Positions 1-8,524 of a DNA stretch of 64,000 bases are shown one piece after another. The notes under the pieces were generated by a model. The model was given only the letters and a program-made list of their open reading frames with translations, ran no database searches and was not told the origin of the DNA. Every line of letters starts with the position of its first letter. Position 1 is the stretch's first letter. Made by a program: the position numbers and the translations under genes. Source of the stretch: Deltaproteobacteria bacterium (GTDB lineage: Bacteria; Desulfobacterota; GWC2-55-46; UBA9637); contig JAUYHF010000051.1 of assembly GCA_030690165.1 (NCBI GenBank), positions 1 through 64,000 of the forward strand, written 5' to 3'.

Positions 1-139
1 TGACCTCAAACATCATATGGCCAAAATCCGGTTCTGGTGTCGAAACAAACTTGTGGGGGAACAACAGGTCAGGGCCGAAGATATAAAGAAAGTGCACTTT
101 TAAAACTTAAGGCAGTGCACTTTTAAATTTTAGCTAACA
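1..139 (+). mobile_element. Right end of an insertion sequence (partial)
   Basis: The window opens inside a reading frame ending at 103. The 14-base sequence AGTGCACTTTTAAA occurs at 91-104 and again at 114-127, and a likely terminus ending in ACA lies at 137-139. The first copy encodes the last codons of the frame. A transposase whose final codons run into a repeated terminal binding site is typical of integrase-type insertion sequences; family assignment is inference. The other end and any target duplication lie outside the window. Confidence 0.45.
2..103 (+). CDS. C-terminal tail of a probable integrase-core transposase (partial)
   Basis: Only the last 33 codons are visible, entering from the left edge in frame 2 and stopping with TAA at 101-103. 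The tail is basic and ends in Lys-Lys-Val-His-Phe. This resembles C-terminal tails I associate with DDE integrase-core transposases, but no catalytic residue is visible, so this is a weak call supported mainly by the adjacent repeated terminal sequence. It could instead be an unrelated protein end. Confidence 0.35.
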   Translation, partial: DLKHHMAKIRFWCRNKLVGEQQVRAEDIKKVHF

Positions 140-239
140 GGATTTAAAACTAACCGGTAAAATCCATATTTGTTTTTAGATTGATTTTAGATTTTCGTTG
201 ACGCAATGCAAGGGTTTCTGATAACCTTAACACCAATTT

Positions 240-887
240 ATGGAATCTATAGCATCAACAATCCAGGAGATAGCCATACTTGCAGCGCCTATACTTATAG
301 CTGTAACGTTTCACGAGGTTGCGCATGGCTGGATAGCAGACAGACTCGGAGACCCTACTGCAAGGCTTTTGGGGAGGCTTACATTAAATCCTATTAAACA
401 TCTTGACCCGATTGGCACCCTTGTATTTTTCCTGACACGGATGATAGGATGGGCAAAACCGGTTCCGGTGAATCCTTTAAACTTCAGGGATCCTTTAAAG
501 GGGATGATGTGGGTTGCCATTGCAGGCCCTGTAACAAATCTGTTTCTCGCGGCAGTAAGCGCTGCTATCTTAAGGCTTCTAATAGCATCAGGCATCCTGT
601 TTGACGCATCCATCTCTTTTGTTATGGAACCTATACGCATGATGATATATATGAGCGTCATTATAAATGTCGGACTGGCTGTTTTTAATTTTATCCCAAT
701 CCCGCCGCTTGATGGAAGTAAGGTTCTAATGGGGCTTCTCTCCAGAGAACAGGCTGAGGTTTTTGCAAAGCTTGAGCCTTATGGGTTTATAATACTTATC
801 CTTTTCATTATGACAAATATTGACCGTATGATTCTCTCCCCCATTATAGGCTTCACAGTAAGTTTACTTCTCGGAGGCATATTTTGA
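240..887 (+). CDS. Site-2 protease family (M50) intramembrane metalloprotease
   Basis: A 215-residue membrane protein of the short M50 group that lacks a PDZ domain. The zinc motif HEVAH is at residues 25-29 inside the first hydrophobic segment. The second motif, with the third metal ligand, is NFIPIPPLDG at 150-159. Five or six hydrophobic segments cover most of the chain. Family members cut substrates within the membrane; the substrate here is unknown. No good Shine-Dalgarno sequence precedes the ATG at 240, but starting there puts HExxH at the usual distance from the N-terminus. The stop overlaps the trpS start, so the two are probably co-transcribed. Confidence 0.88.
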   Translation: MESIASTIQEIAILAAPILIAVTFHEVAHGWIADRLGDPTARLLGRLTLNPIKHLDPIGTLVFFLTRMIGWAKPVPVNPLNFRDPLKGMMWVAIAGPVTNLFLAAVSAAILRLLIASGILFDASISFVMEPIRMMIYMSVIINVGLAVFNFIPIPPLDGSKVLMGLLSREQAEVFAKLEPYGFIILILFIMTNIDRMILSPIIGFTVSLLLGGIF

Positions 888-1870
888 CGGCCCATAAACG
901 GGTTTTAAGCGGGATGAGGCCTTCGGGAAAACTCCACCTTGGCCATTTTCACGGTGTGCTTGAAAACTGGCTCAGGCTTCAGAAAGAACACGAATGCCTT
1001 TTCTTTGTCGCTGACTGGCATGCGCTGACAACCGAATACAATAATCCTTCTAATATTCAGGATAATATAAAAGAGATGGTGATTGACTGGCTGTCGTGTG
1101 GCATAGACCCCGACAAATCAACCATATTTCTTCAGTCTGCTGTTAAAGAACATGCAGAGCTGCATCTTTTACTCTCAATGATAACTCCGCTTTCATGGCT
1201 TGAGAGAAATCCAACATACAAGGAACAGCTTGAAGAGGTTAAGGACAAGGATTTGCACACCTATGGCTTCCTTGGCTATCCGGTCTTACAGACTGCTGAT
1301 ATTATCATTTATAAGGCAGATATGGTTCCAGTCGGCATTGATCAGGCGCCGCACCTTGAACTTTCCAGAGAGATTACCAGAAGGTTCAATTTCCTCTATG
1401 GAAAGATATTTCCTGAACCACAGACACTTTTAACTGAAACGCCGAAACTACTTGGCACCGACGGCAGAAAGATGAGCAAGAGTTATAATAACGCCATATT
1501 TTTATCTGATCCTCCTGATGTGATAGAAAAAAAGATTCTTCCAATGATGACAGACCCCGCAAGACAGAGACGCACAGACAAAGGCAATCCTGAGATATGC
1601 CCGGTATATTTTCTGCACAGGATTTATTCCACCACTGAAACAATCGCGTGGGTGGAAGATGGATGCAAAACTGCCGGCATCGGCTGCATAGAATGCAAAA
1701 AATCGCTCATCCCTTCCATTATAAAAGAACTTGCGCCTATTCAAGAAAAGCGGGCAGAGCTTGTAAAAAACCCGGATATTGTGAATCAGGTTTTGACCAA
1801 AGGAAATGTAAAGGCAAAAAGGATAGCAGAGGAAACGATGGCCGGAGTAAGGAAGGCTTTGCATGTATAA
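884..1870 (+). CDS. trpS: Tryptophan--tRNA ligase
   Basis: Cytoplasmic class I aminoacyl-tRNA synthetase that charges tRNA-Trp. The 328-residue length is normal. The HIGH-type ATP motif is HLGH at residues 18-21 and the KMSKS loop is intact at 196-200. The start is TTG at 884, overlapping the TGA of the upstream protease (885-887), because the conserved N-terminal strand with GMRPSGKLHLGH follows directly. The 3' end overlaps the scpA start by 8 bases. The order protease-trpS-scpA-scpB-rluB is a common bacterial arrangement. Confidence 0.96.
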   Translation: MTAHKRVLSGMRPSGKLHLGHFHGVLENWLRLQKEHECLFFVADWHALTTEYNNPSNIQDNIKEMVIDWLSCGIDPDKSTIFLQSAVKEHAELHLLLSMITPLSWLERNPTYKEQLEEVKDKDLHTYGFLGYPVLQTADIIIYKADMVPVGIDQAPHLELSREITRRFNFLYGKIFPEPQTLLTETPKLLGTDGRKMSKSYNNAIFLSDPPDVIEKKILPMMTDPARQRRTDKGNPEICPVYFLHRIYSTTETIAWVEDGCKTAGIGCIECKKSLIPSIIKELAPIQEKRAELVKNPDIVNQVLTKGNVKAKRIAEETMAGVRKALHV

Positions 1871-2624
1871 AGTCAAACTTGAAATATTCGAAGGCCCGCT
1901 TGACCTTCTCCTCCATCTCATAAAAAAAAATGAGGTGGATATCTATGATATCCCTATTGTTAAAATCACAGAACAGTATCTGGAATACATGGATATCATA
2001 AAGACCCTCAATCTGGAGGTTGCAGGGGAATTCCTGCTAATGGCAGCAACCCTTATCCACATAAAATCCAAGATGCTTCTGCCATTTTCAGAAGAAGAAT
2101 CTGATGAAGAGGAAGCAGGCGGAGACCCAAGACAGAAACTTGTCCGGAGGCTTCTTGAGTATCAGAAATATAAAGAGGCATCCGTCCAATTGGAGCAGAT
2201 GAGGATACTTGGCAGAGATACATTTACCAAAGGTCAGATGCCTACTGAGGGTTTGGAAGAAGGTGGATTGGTAAACTTATCTCTTTTTGATTTGCTGGAG
2301 GCATTGAAAGATGTTCTGGCAAAGGCGCCAAAAACTATCAGCTTTGATGTAACAATAGAACATATAACAATTGCAGACAGGATAAATTTTATCATGGAGC
2401 TTCTGGGCAAGGAAAAGAGCATAACATTTTTTTCCATTTTCCCATCAGGAAGCAGCAGGGCAATTATAGTTACAACATTTCTGGCAATGCTTGAATTGAC
2501 CAAGATGAAAATGATAAGGATATATCAGTCTGAACAGGATGGGGTAATCAGGCTTTATGCGCCGGAAATCAACGGTCAGGAGTCAATAGATACACAGGCG
2601 TTAGAAGTCGGGAGTCAGGAGTAA
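1863..2624 (+). CDS. scpA: Segregation and condensation protein A
   Basis: Kleisin subunit of the SMC-ScpAB condensin, which bridges the SMC heads and organises chromosomes. The 253-residue chain opens with the characteristic FEGPLDLLLHLI segment (residues 8-19), has an acidic middle and a winged-helix C-terminal part. The ATG lies inside the 3' end of trpS. The last codons (2604-2624) are built from three 7-base units related to GGAGTCA, which supply the stop codon and an SD-like GGAG just before scpB. smc is not in the window. Confidence 0.94.
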   Translation: MYKVKLEIFEGPLDLLLHLIKKNEVDIYDIPIVKITEQYLEYMDIIKTLNLEVAGEFLLMAATLIHIKSKMLLPFSEEESDEEEAGGDPRQKLVRRLLEYQKYKEASVQLEQMRILGRDTFTKGQMPTEGLEEGGLVNLSLFDLLEALKDVLAKAPKTISFDVTIEHITIADRINFIMELLGKEKSITFFSIFPSGSSRAIIVTTFLAMLELTKMKMIRIYQSEQDGVIRLYAPEINGQESIDTQALEVGSQE

Positions 2625-2628
2625 AACC

Positions 2629-3291
2629 ATGGACAAAGACAGCTTAAAACCGCTAATAGAAACCATAATCTTTGCCTCAGACCACTCCATCAGTTTTGAA
2701 AAGCTGATGAATGTTCTGGAGGGTGAGAGGCGGGATGAGGTGAGGAGTGCGCTGAATGAACTGATAGTTGATTATCAGCAGTCAGACAGGGGATTTTTGA
2801 TTGAAGAGGTGGCGGGCGGGTATCAGCTAAGGACACGGCCCGAGTTTGCGCCGTGGCTGAGGCGGCTTTTCAAGATAGGCTTTCAAAAACTGAGCAAGGC
2901 ATCCATGGAAACACTTGCAATGATTGCATATAAACAGCCTATTACAAGGATGGAGATAGAGGAACTCCGGGGTGTTGATTCCGGCGGTGTTTTGAAAACA
3001 CTTATGGATAGAAACCTCATAAAGATTATTGGCAGAAAAGAATTACCGGGCAGGCCGGTGGTCTATGGCAGTACAAAGGAATTTCTTGAGGTCTTTGATT
3101 TAAAAGACCTTGCATGTCTGCCTACATTAAAAGAGATTATTACAGCGCAGGAGGAAGAGATTGCAGGAGAGACTACAGAAGATAATAGCGCGAGCAGGGA
3201 TAGCGTCCAGGCGCAAGGCAGAGGAGATGATCATGGAGGGGCTGGTCACGGTCAACCGTCAGGTGGTGACGGAACTGGGGACCAAGGCTGA
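2629..3291 (+). CDS. scpB: Segregation and condensation protein B
   Basis: Paired winged-helix protein that dimerises on ScpA in the SMC condensin. Residues 1 to about 175 match ScpB, including the segment TLAMIAYKQPITRMEIEELR. The remaining roughly 45 residues are Gly/Asp/Gln-rich and lie in a region also read in another frame as the start of rluB (overlap 3161-3291). The tail is therefore probably a by-product of losing an earlier stop codon. The start ATG at 2629 follows a GGAG supplied by the repeat at the end of scpA. Confidence 0.92.
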   Translation: MDKDSLKPLIETIIFASDHSISFEKLMNVLEGERRDEVRSALNELIVDYQQSDRGFLIEEVAGGYQLRTRPEFAPWLRRLFKIGFQKLSKASMETLAMIAYKQPITRMEIEELRGVDSGGVLKTLMDRNLIKIIGRKELPGRPVVYGSTKEFLEVFDLKDLACLPTLKEIITAQEEEIAGETTEDNSASRDSVQAQGRGDDHGGAGHGQPSGGDGTGDQG

Positions 3292-3895
3292 CCCTGAAAA
3301 GGACAGGATTACTGTTGACGGAAGGCTACTCTCTCATGCGCAGGAAAAGAGCGAAAAGGTTTATATCCTGCTCAATAAGCCTAAGGGTTATATAAGCACG
3401 GTTTCAGACCCGCAGGGAAGGCCAACAGTAATTGACCTTGTGAAAAAGATAAAGACAAGGATGTTTCCTGTCGGCAGGCTGGACTATGACGCAGAAGGGG
3501 CGCTGCTCTTTACCAATGACGGCGAACTCGCCAATAAGTTAATCCATCCAAAATATCATATCCCAAAAAAATATCTGGTAAAGGTCAGCGATGCCCCTGA
3601 CCAAAAGGACATTGCAAAGCTTAAGAAAGGCATTTATCTTGAAGACGGAAGGACCCTGCCTGCTGAGGCTAAATTTATAAAGTCAACAAAGACAAATTCA
3701 TGGATAGAACTTACAGTTTATGAAGGAAAAAACAGGCTTGTAAAAAGGATGTGCTTTGCAATAGGCCATTCTGTGCTGAAATTACAGAGAACAGAATTTG
3801 CCGGCATAAAATTAGGCAGCCTGAAGCCTGGAGATTTCAGGACGCTTACCATGGATGAGGTTGAAAGGCTGAAGAAAATAGTGTCAGTTTCGTAG
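3161..3895 (+). CDS. rluB: Ribosomal large subunit pseudouridine synthase (RluB/RsuA family)
   Basis: Modifies uridine to pseudouridine in rRNA; family members act on helix 93 of 23S rRNA or on 16S rRNA. An N-terminal S4 RNA-binding domain (about residues 1-60, opening MQERLQKIIARAGIASRRKA) is followed by the catalytic domain with GRLDYDAEGALLFTNDGE, where Asp108 is the expected nucleophile. The start is TTG at 3161 with GGAGG at 3149-3153, well inside scpB. The S4 domain begins at once, so a later start would truncate it. The exact target (RluB versus RsuA) cannot be fixed from sequence alone. Confidence 0.92.
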   Translation: MQERLQKIIARAGIASRRKAEEMIMEGLVTVNRQVVTELGTKADPEKDRITVDGRLLSHAQEKSEKVYILLNKPKGYISTVSDPQGRPTVIDLVKKIKTRMFPVGRLDYDAEGALLFTNDGELANKLIHPKYHIPKKYLVKVSDAPDQKDIAKLKKGIYLEDGRTLPAEAKFIKSTKTNSWIELTVYEGKNRLVKRMCFAIGHSVLKLQRTEFAGIKLGSLKPGDFRTLTMDEVERLKKIVSVS

Positions 3896-3921
3896 GATGG
3901 GTGAAGCGAAGCGCACCCATC
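3896..3921 (+). repeat. REP-like inverted repeat
   Basis: An 8-base perfect inverted repeat, GATGGGTG (3896-3903) and CACCCATC (3914-3921), flanks AAGCGAAGCG. It starts directly after the rluB stop and precedes the glycosylase start at 3933. There is no T-run, so it is more likely a dispersed palindromic element than an intrinsic terminator. Confidence 0.55.
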
Positions 3922-3932
3922 TGTTGTAAGCT

Positions 3933-4577
3933 ATGAACAAGGGACTATCCAATATCCTTAAAAAAAATTACCGGAAACTCTTCTCTGCCTTCGGCCCCCA
4001 GCGCTGGTGGCCTGGAGATACGCAGTTTGAGATTATAGTCGGCGCAATACTCACCCAGAATACAGCGTGGACAAATGTTGAGAAGGCAATACATAACCTA
4101 AAAGTGGCAAGGGTCTTACAGCCCATGAAGATGCACGGATTAAGCGAGAAGGAACTTGCAAAACTTATAAGACCGGCAGGCTATTTCAATATAAAGGCAA
4201 AGAGGCTCAAGCATTTTCTGAATTATCTTTTTGATAATTACGGCGGCAGGCTTGACCGGATGTTCAGGAAGAGGACGGACGCCCTCCGCCGCGGGCTTCT
4301 ATCAGTAAATGGCATCGGCCCTGAAACAGCAGATTCAATACTTCTGTATGCAGGCAGCCACCCGGTATTTGTGGTGGATGCGTATACAAAAAGAATCCTC
4401 TCCCGCCACATGATTATAAAAGAGGATGCAGGCTATGATGAAATCCAGAGGCTTTTCATGCAAAACCTGCCGCATGATGTAAATATGTTCAATGAATATC
4501 ACGCGCTGTTTGTAAATATCGGAAAGGGGTTTTGCAGAAACAGGAAGCCCTTTTGCAGCAGGTGTCCATTGATGTAA
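3933..4577 (+). CDS. HhH-GPD DNA glycosylase, MagIII / endonuclease III-related (COG2231-like)
   Basis: Base-excision repair glycosylase of the endonuclease III superfamily. The helix-hairpin-helix VNGIGPETA is at residues 125-133 and the general-base Asp is D149 in VVDAYTKR. The Lys that gives E. coli Nth its lyase activity is Glu131 here, and the GxGxETADSILLYA pattern resembles 3-methyladenine glycosylase III more than Nth, so a monofunctional alkylbase glycosylase is likely. The C-terminus keeps three Cys (201, 208, 211) of the usual four-Cys iron-sulphur loop, and the protein stops three residues after the third, so a normal [4Fe-4S] cluster is doubtful. Substrate is inference. Confidence 0.82.
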   Translation: MNKGLSNILKKNYRKLFSAFGPQRWWPGDTQFEIIVGAILTQNTAWTNVEKAIHNLKVARVLQPMKMHGLSEKELAKLIRPAGYFNIKAKRLKHFLNYLFDNYGGRLDRMFRKRTDALRRGLLSVNGIGPETADSILLYAGSHPVFVVDAYTKRILSRHMIIKEDAGYDEIQRLFMQNLPHDVNMFNEYHALFVNIGKGFCRNRKPFCSRCPLM

Positions 4578-4596
4578 GACGAAGGAGTTGATTGGA

Positions 4597-7137
4597 ATGT
4601 TTAAAAATAGCATTCTGGCTAAAATACTTGGTGTAGTTATATCCATTACGGTCATTGGTTTCGGCGGACTCCTGTACATGGTTATTGAACAGGAGAAAAA
4701 GGGCCTTCTGAGCGACATGGAAAGGACCAGCAGGTTAACGGCAGAGCATGTATTGATTGCCATATACAAGGATATGCTGGAAGAAAGGGCAGATATAGCG
4801 CGTCATCTTGTGGAAAATATAAAGACCATAAAGGGCGCTGAAAGGGTGCAGATAATCAGGAACAACGGGGTGGAAGAGGCATTTCAGGATTTTAAAACCC
4901 TGAAGGCTGTGGAAAAGGAATATGGAGAACTAAAACCCGAGTGGGTTAAAGACCATAATGATAAAAAAGTTAATATTGCCGAGGGTATTGATAATATAGA
5001 GTTCAAAGAGGCTGTCAGGCTTTTTAATAAAGGCAAGAAAGATGGGATCTCTTATATTGAAGAATATAATGGAAAGCGTCTTTTTACATACCTTGCGCCG
5101 ATAGAGGCAAAAAATACGTGTAAAAGATGCCATACAGCAGTGGAACAGACAAGAGGTATCCTGATGGTATCCACCTCTATGGAAGATATGTATGCGGCCA
5201 TCTCGTCCAACATGGCGCACTGGATAACATACGGCTTTTTTACGATTGCCGGCATTTCCATATTGCTTACCTTTGTTGCAAGAAATATTATAAGGCCGCT
5301 AAAGACAATGACATCTACTGCAAAGGAGATTGCCGGCGGAAACTATAACGTCTCTATCCCTGTTTATACCAGCGATGAGGTCGGGTTTCTTTCCGAGACT
5401 TTCAATAAAATGACAGGTGCGATCAGGGACAGGGCCATGGAACTCAAAATACTTTCAGCGGCTATAGAGCAGAGCATAAATATTATATTTATTACAGACA
5501 ATAAAGGAAATATTCAGTATGTGAATCCAATGTTTGAAAAGGTAACAGGATATGCTCAAGATGAGGTAATAGGTCAGAACTCGCGGATACTCGCATCAGG
5601 ATTAACCACAAAGGCGCAGTATGCGGATTTATGGGGGACAATTACCGCAGAGAAGACCTGGCACGGGGTGTTTAGAAACAGGAAGAAAAACGGACAACAC
5701 TACTGGGCAGATGTTGTAATCATCCCTATTAAAAATGAAAAGGGGGAGATTGCCCAATTCCTTTCAGTTCAGGAGGATATTACTGAAAAGAAAAAATATG
5801 AAGAAAGGGTACAATACCTTGCCTATTATGATGAATTGACAGGCCTTGTCAACCGCTTGCGGTTTATAGATATTATAACCGGACAACTGTCTTATGCCAA
5901 AACCCCGGAGCAGGCCTGCATGCTCCTTTTGATTAACATAGATGAGTTCAAATATGTCAATGAAACATACGGACACAATATTGGAGACGAATTCCTGAAA
6001 GGCGTGGCCAGATTGTTAGAGAATATCTTCCGTGATATAGATGCCAAATATATAGAAAAAGCAGAGAGAAAGAGCATAGTAGGCCGTCTTGGCGGAGATG
6101 AGTTTGCGGTCTTTATGCCGTATGACGACGAAAAAGAGGCAATGGATGCGGCTCTACAAATACAGGAAAGGATGAAAGAACTTTATGATTTTATATCAAT
6201 GCCTGTTCATCTGACCGCAAGCATAGGGATCGTATTTTACCCAAAACATGGAACCACGACAAAAGAACTCTTTACAAAGGTGAATGCAGCCATGTTCCAT
6301 GCAAGAGAAACCGGGAGGGGCAAATGCCATGTCTATCGCCTTGAAGACAATAACCTTGAGAAAGTGCATACAGGCTTTGAGTGGATGGGGCGCATCCAGA
6401 GGGCTATTGAAGAAGACCGGTTTTTACCGTGGTTTCAGCCTATACTTGATTTGAAACACAATAAAATATCCCATTATGAGGCCCTTGCCAGGATGCGGGG
6501 CGAGGATGGAAATATCCTTCTGCCAGCGGCATTTATAGAAACAGCAGAAAGGTTCGGGCTTATCGGGGCAATTGACAGGATTATTATTGAGAAGACAATG
6601 CGGCTTCAGGCAGAGACCTGGCAGCAGGGAAGGCATCTGACCTTCGCCATGAACCTTTCCGGAAAGGATTTGGGAGATGAAGAAATTATGACCTTTCTGC
6701 GCTCTAAGATAGTTGAAACAGAGGCAAAGCCGGAGTATCTGATCTTTGAGATAACAGAAACTGCAGCGGTGCGGGACATAAATAAGGCTGTCAAATTTAT
6801 AAGAGACCTGAAATCCATAGGCTGCCATTTCTCCCTGGATGATTTTGGCGTTGGCTTTACATCTTTTATATATCTGAGAGAGATGGATGTTGACTATGTA
6901 AAGATAGACGGGGCATTTATAAAAAACCTGCATAAGGAATACCGTGACCAGCTTTTTGTTAAAGCCATATCAGATGTTGCAAGAGGGATGGGAATTAAAA
7001 CCACTGCCGAGTTTGTGGAAAACGAGGAGATAATAAAGTTTTTAAAAAGATTGGGCGTGGATTATGCCCAGGGTTATGCCATAGGCAAACCTGCGCCATG
7101 GGAGAAGATAGAAAGGGGGCATGCGCCTGATTCTTGA
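4597..7137 (+). CDS. Membrane sensor with haem-type CxxCH, HAMP, PAS, GGDEF and EAL domains
   Basis: An 846-residue c-di-GMP enzyme. In order: an N-terminal membrane helix (about 8-26); an extracytoplasmic domain of DUF3365 (Tll0287-like) type with CKRCH at 175-179, a c-type haem attachment motif; a second helix (about 206-230); HAMP (to about 285); PAS (about 295-400); GGDEF intact at 499-503; EAL intact at 628-630 with the DDFG motif at 748. Both catalytic signatures are present, so synthesis, hydrolysis or both are possible. No RxxD inhibitory site precedes GGDEF. ATG at 4597 is preferred over TTG at 4588 because GAAGGAG (4581-4587) sits nine bases before it. The 3' end overlaps pgi by 17 bases. 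Confidence 0.9.
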   Translation: MFKNSILAKILGVVISITVIGFGGLLYMVIEQEKKGLLSDMERTSRLTAEHVLIAIYKDMLEERADIARHLVENIKTIKGAERVQIIRNNGVEEAFQDFKTLKAVEKEYGELKPEWVKDHNDKKVNIAEGIDNIEFKEAVRLFNKGKKDGISYIEEYNGKRLFTYLAPIEAKNTCKRCHTAVEQTRGILMVSTSMEDMYAAISSNMAHWITYGFFTIAGISILLTFVARNIIRPLKTMTSTAKEIAGGNYNVSIPVYTSDEVGFLSETFNKMTGAIRDRAMELKILSAAIEQSINIIFITDNKGNIQYVNPMFEKVTGYAQDEVIGQNSRILASGLTTKAQYADLWGTITAEKTWHGVFRNRKKNGQHYWADVVIIPIKNEKGEIAQFLSVQEDITEKKKYEERVQYLAYYDELTGLVNRLRFIDIITGQLSYAKTPEQACMLLLINIDEFKYVNETYGHNIGDEFLKGVARLLENIFRDIDAKYIEKAERKSIVGRLGGDEFAVFMPYDDEKEAMDAALQIQERMKELYDFISMPVHLTASIGIVFYPKHGTTTKELFTKVNAAMFHARETGRGKCHVYRLEDNNLEKVHTGFEWMGRIQRAIEEDRFLPWFQPILDLKHNKISHYEALARMRGEDGNILLPAAFIETAERFGLIGAIDRIIIEKTMRLQAETWQQGRHLTFAMNLSGKDLGDEEIMTFLRSKIVETEAKPEYLIFEITETAAVRDINKAVKFIRDLKSIGCHFSLDDFGVGFTSFIYLREMDVDYVKIDGAFIKNLHKEYRDQLFVKAISDVARGMGIKTTAEFVENEEIIKFLKRLGVDYAQGYAIGKPAPWEKIERGHAPDS

Positions 7138-8524
7138 TTTCAATAATTGTATGATAAATAACATTGGCCGTGAGCATGGTCTTAAGTTAAGGGATATTGA
7201 TGCCTTGCAGGGCAGGGCAGTCGAGATTCATAAAAACCTTCAGGCCAGGAGAAAAACTGATATTGGTTTTTATAATCTCCCTTATGACCAAAAACTCTTT
7301 AAAGATGTCCTGCTTCTTTCAAAAGAATTGACGGATAGATTTGACGACCTTGTGGTTCTCGGCATAGGAGGCTCGTCTCTGGGAGGAAGGGCTGTGTTCA
7401 ACGCCCTGTGCCATCCGTATCACAACCTCCTGCCAAGAGATAAGAGAAAAGGTCTCAGGGTTTTCTTCTGCGATAATATAGACCCTGACAGCTTCAGCCC
7501 TCTTCTAAAAACCCTCAATCTCAAAAAAACAGTATTTAATGTCATTACAAAATCCGGCGGGACAGCAGAGACCATTGCGCAGTTCCTTGTTATAAATGAC
7601 CTGCTTAAAAAAGGGCTCGGCAGAAAATACAGAAATCATATTGTTATAACAACAGACCCTGTAAAGGGACCATTGAGGAAGATAGCGGCTGATGAGGGAT
7701 TTAAAAGCCTTCCTGTCCCTCCGAATGTCGGCGGCAGATATTCTGTTTTTTCAGCAGTCGGCCTTTTCCCGTCTGCAATGGCAGGTGTGGATATAAAAAA
7801 ACTCCTTGCAGGCGCCAGACAAATGGATGAGACGGTTGGCGCATCTGATATATGGAAAAATCCGGCGTATATGTCTGCAATACTTCAATATCTTGCATAT
7901 CAAAAAGGAAAAAATATATCTGTGATTATGCCATACTCCAATGCGCTCAGAGATTTTGCCGAGTGGTATATACAGCTCTGGGCAGAGAGCCTTGGCAAAA
8001 GGGTGAATTTAAAGAGCGCGGTTGTAAATGCCGGGACTACGCCGATTAAGGCCATCGGCACAACAGACCAGCACAGCCAGCTTCAGCTTTATACAGAGGG
8101 GCCTTACGACAAAATTATCACATTTATAGAGGTCAAGAGATTTGATAATAAAATACCGATACCGGAGATATATAAGGATGTGGATGGAGTTGGCTATCTC
8201 GGAGGCCATACAATGGATGAATTATTCAAGGCTGAGCAACTGGCAACCAAAATAGCCCTGACCAAAACAGGCAGAATGAACTATACCATCGCCCTTCCTG
8301 AAATAACCCCGTTTACAATCGGCCAGCTTCTCTTCTTTTTTGAAGTTCAGACAGCATTTGCAGGAGGCCTTTTTGAGGTCAATCCCTTTGACCAGCCTGG
8401 CGTTGAAGAGGGAAAAAACCTGACATACGGGATAATGGGGAAGAAAGGGTATGAGAAAATGACAGCAGAGATTAAAGACCAATTCAAACGCAGGGACAAG
8501 CAATATGTTAATTCCAACTCCTGA
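7121..8524 (+). CDS. pgi: Glucose-6-phosphate isomerase
   Basis: Interconverts glucose-6-phosphate and fructose-6-phosphate in glycolysis and gluconeogenesis. The 467-residue length fits the short bacterial class rather than the 550-residue E. coli type. Signatures include GIGGSSLGGRAVF (about residues 80-92), ITKSGGTAET (phosphate binding), VGGRYSVFSAVG, GTTDQHSQLQLYTEGP and the C-terminal NPFDQPGVEEGK with the catalytic Lys. The ATG at 7121 follows a GGGGG stretch and lies inside the end of the upstream GGDEF/EAL gene. The stop codon (8522-8524) falls inside a 7-base micro-repeat shared with the start of mutS. Confidence 0.95.
   Translation: MRLILDFNNCMINNIGREHGLKLRDIDALQGRAVEIHKNLQARRKTDIGFYNLPYDQKLFKDVLLLSKELTDRFDDLVVLGIGGSSLGGRAVFNALCHPYHNLLPRDKRKGLRVFFCDNIDPDSFSPLLKTLNLKKTVFNVITKSGGTAETIAQFLVINDLLKKGLGRKYRNHIVITTDPVKGPLRKIAADEGFKSLPVPPNVGGRYSVFSAVGLFPSAMAGVDIKKLLAGARQMDETVGASDIWKNPAYMSAILQYLAYQKGKNISVIMPYSNALRDFAEWYIQLWAESLGKRVNLKSAVVNAGTTPIKAIGTTDQHSQLQLYTEGPYDKIITFIEVKRFDNKIPIPEIYKDVDGVGYLGGHTMDELFKAEQLATKIALTKTGRMNYTIALPEITPFTIGQLLFFFEVQTAFAGGLFEVNPFDQPGVEEGKNLTYGIMGKKGYEKMTAEIKDQFKRRDKQYVNSNS

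Noticed and set aside
3896-3921. Intrinsic terminator after rluB
   Set aside because: The stem is good but there is no T-run on either strand and the next gene starts 11 bases later.
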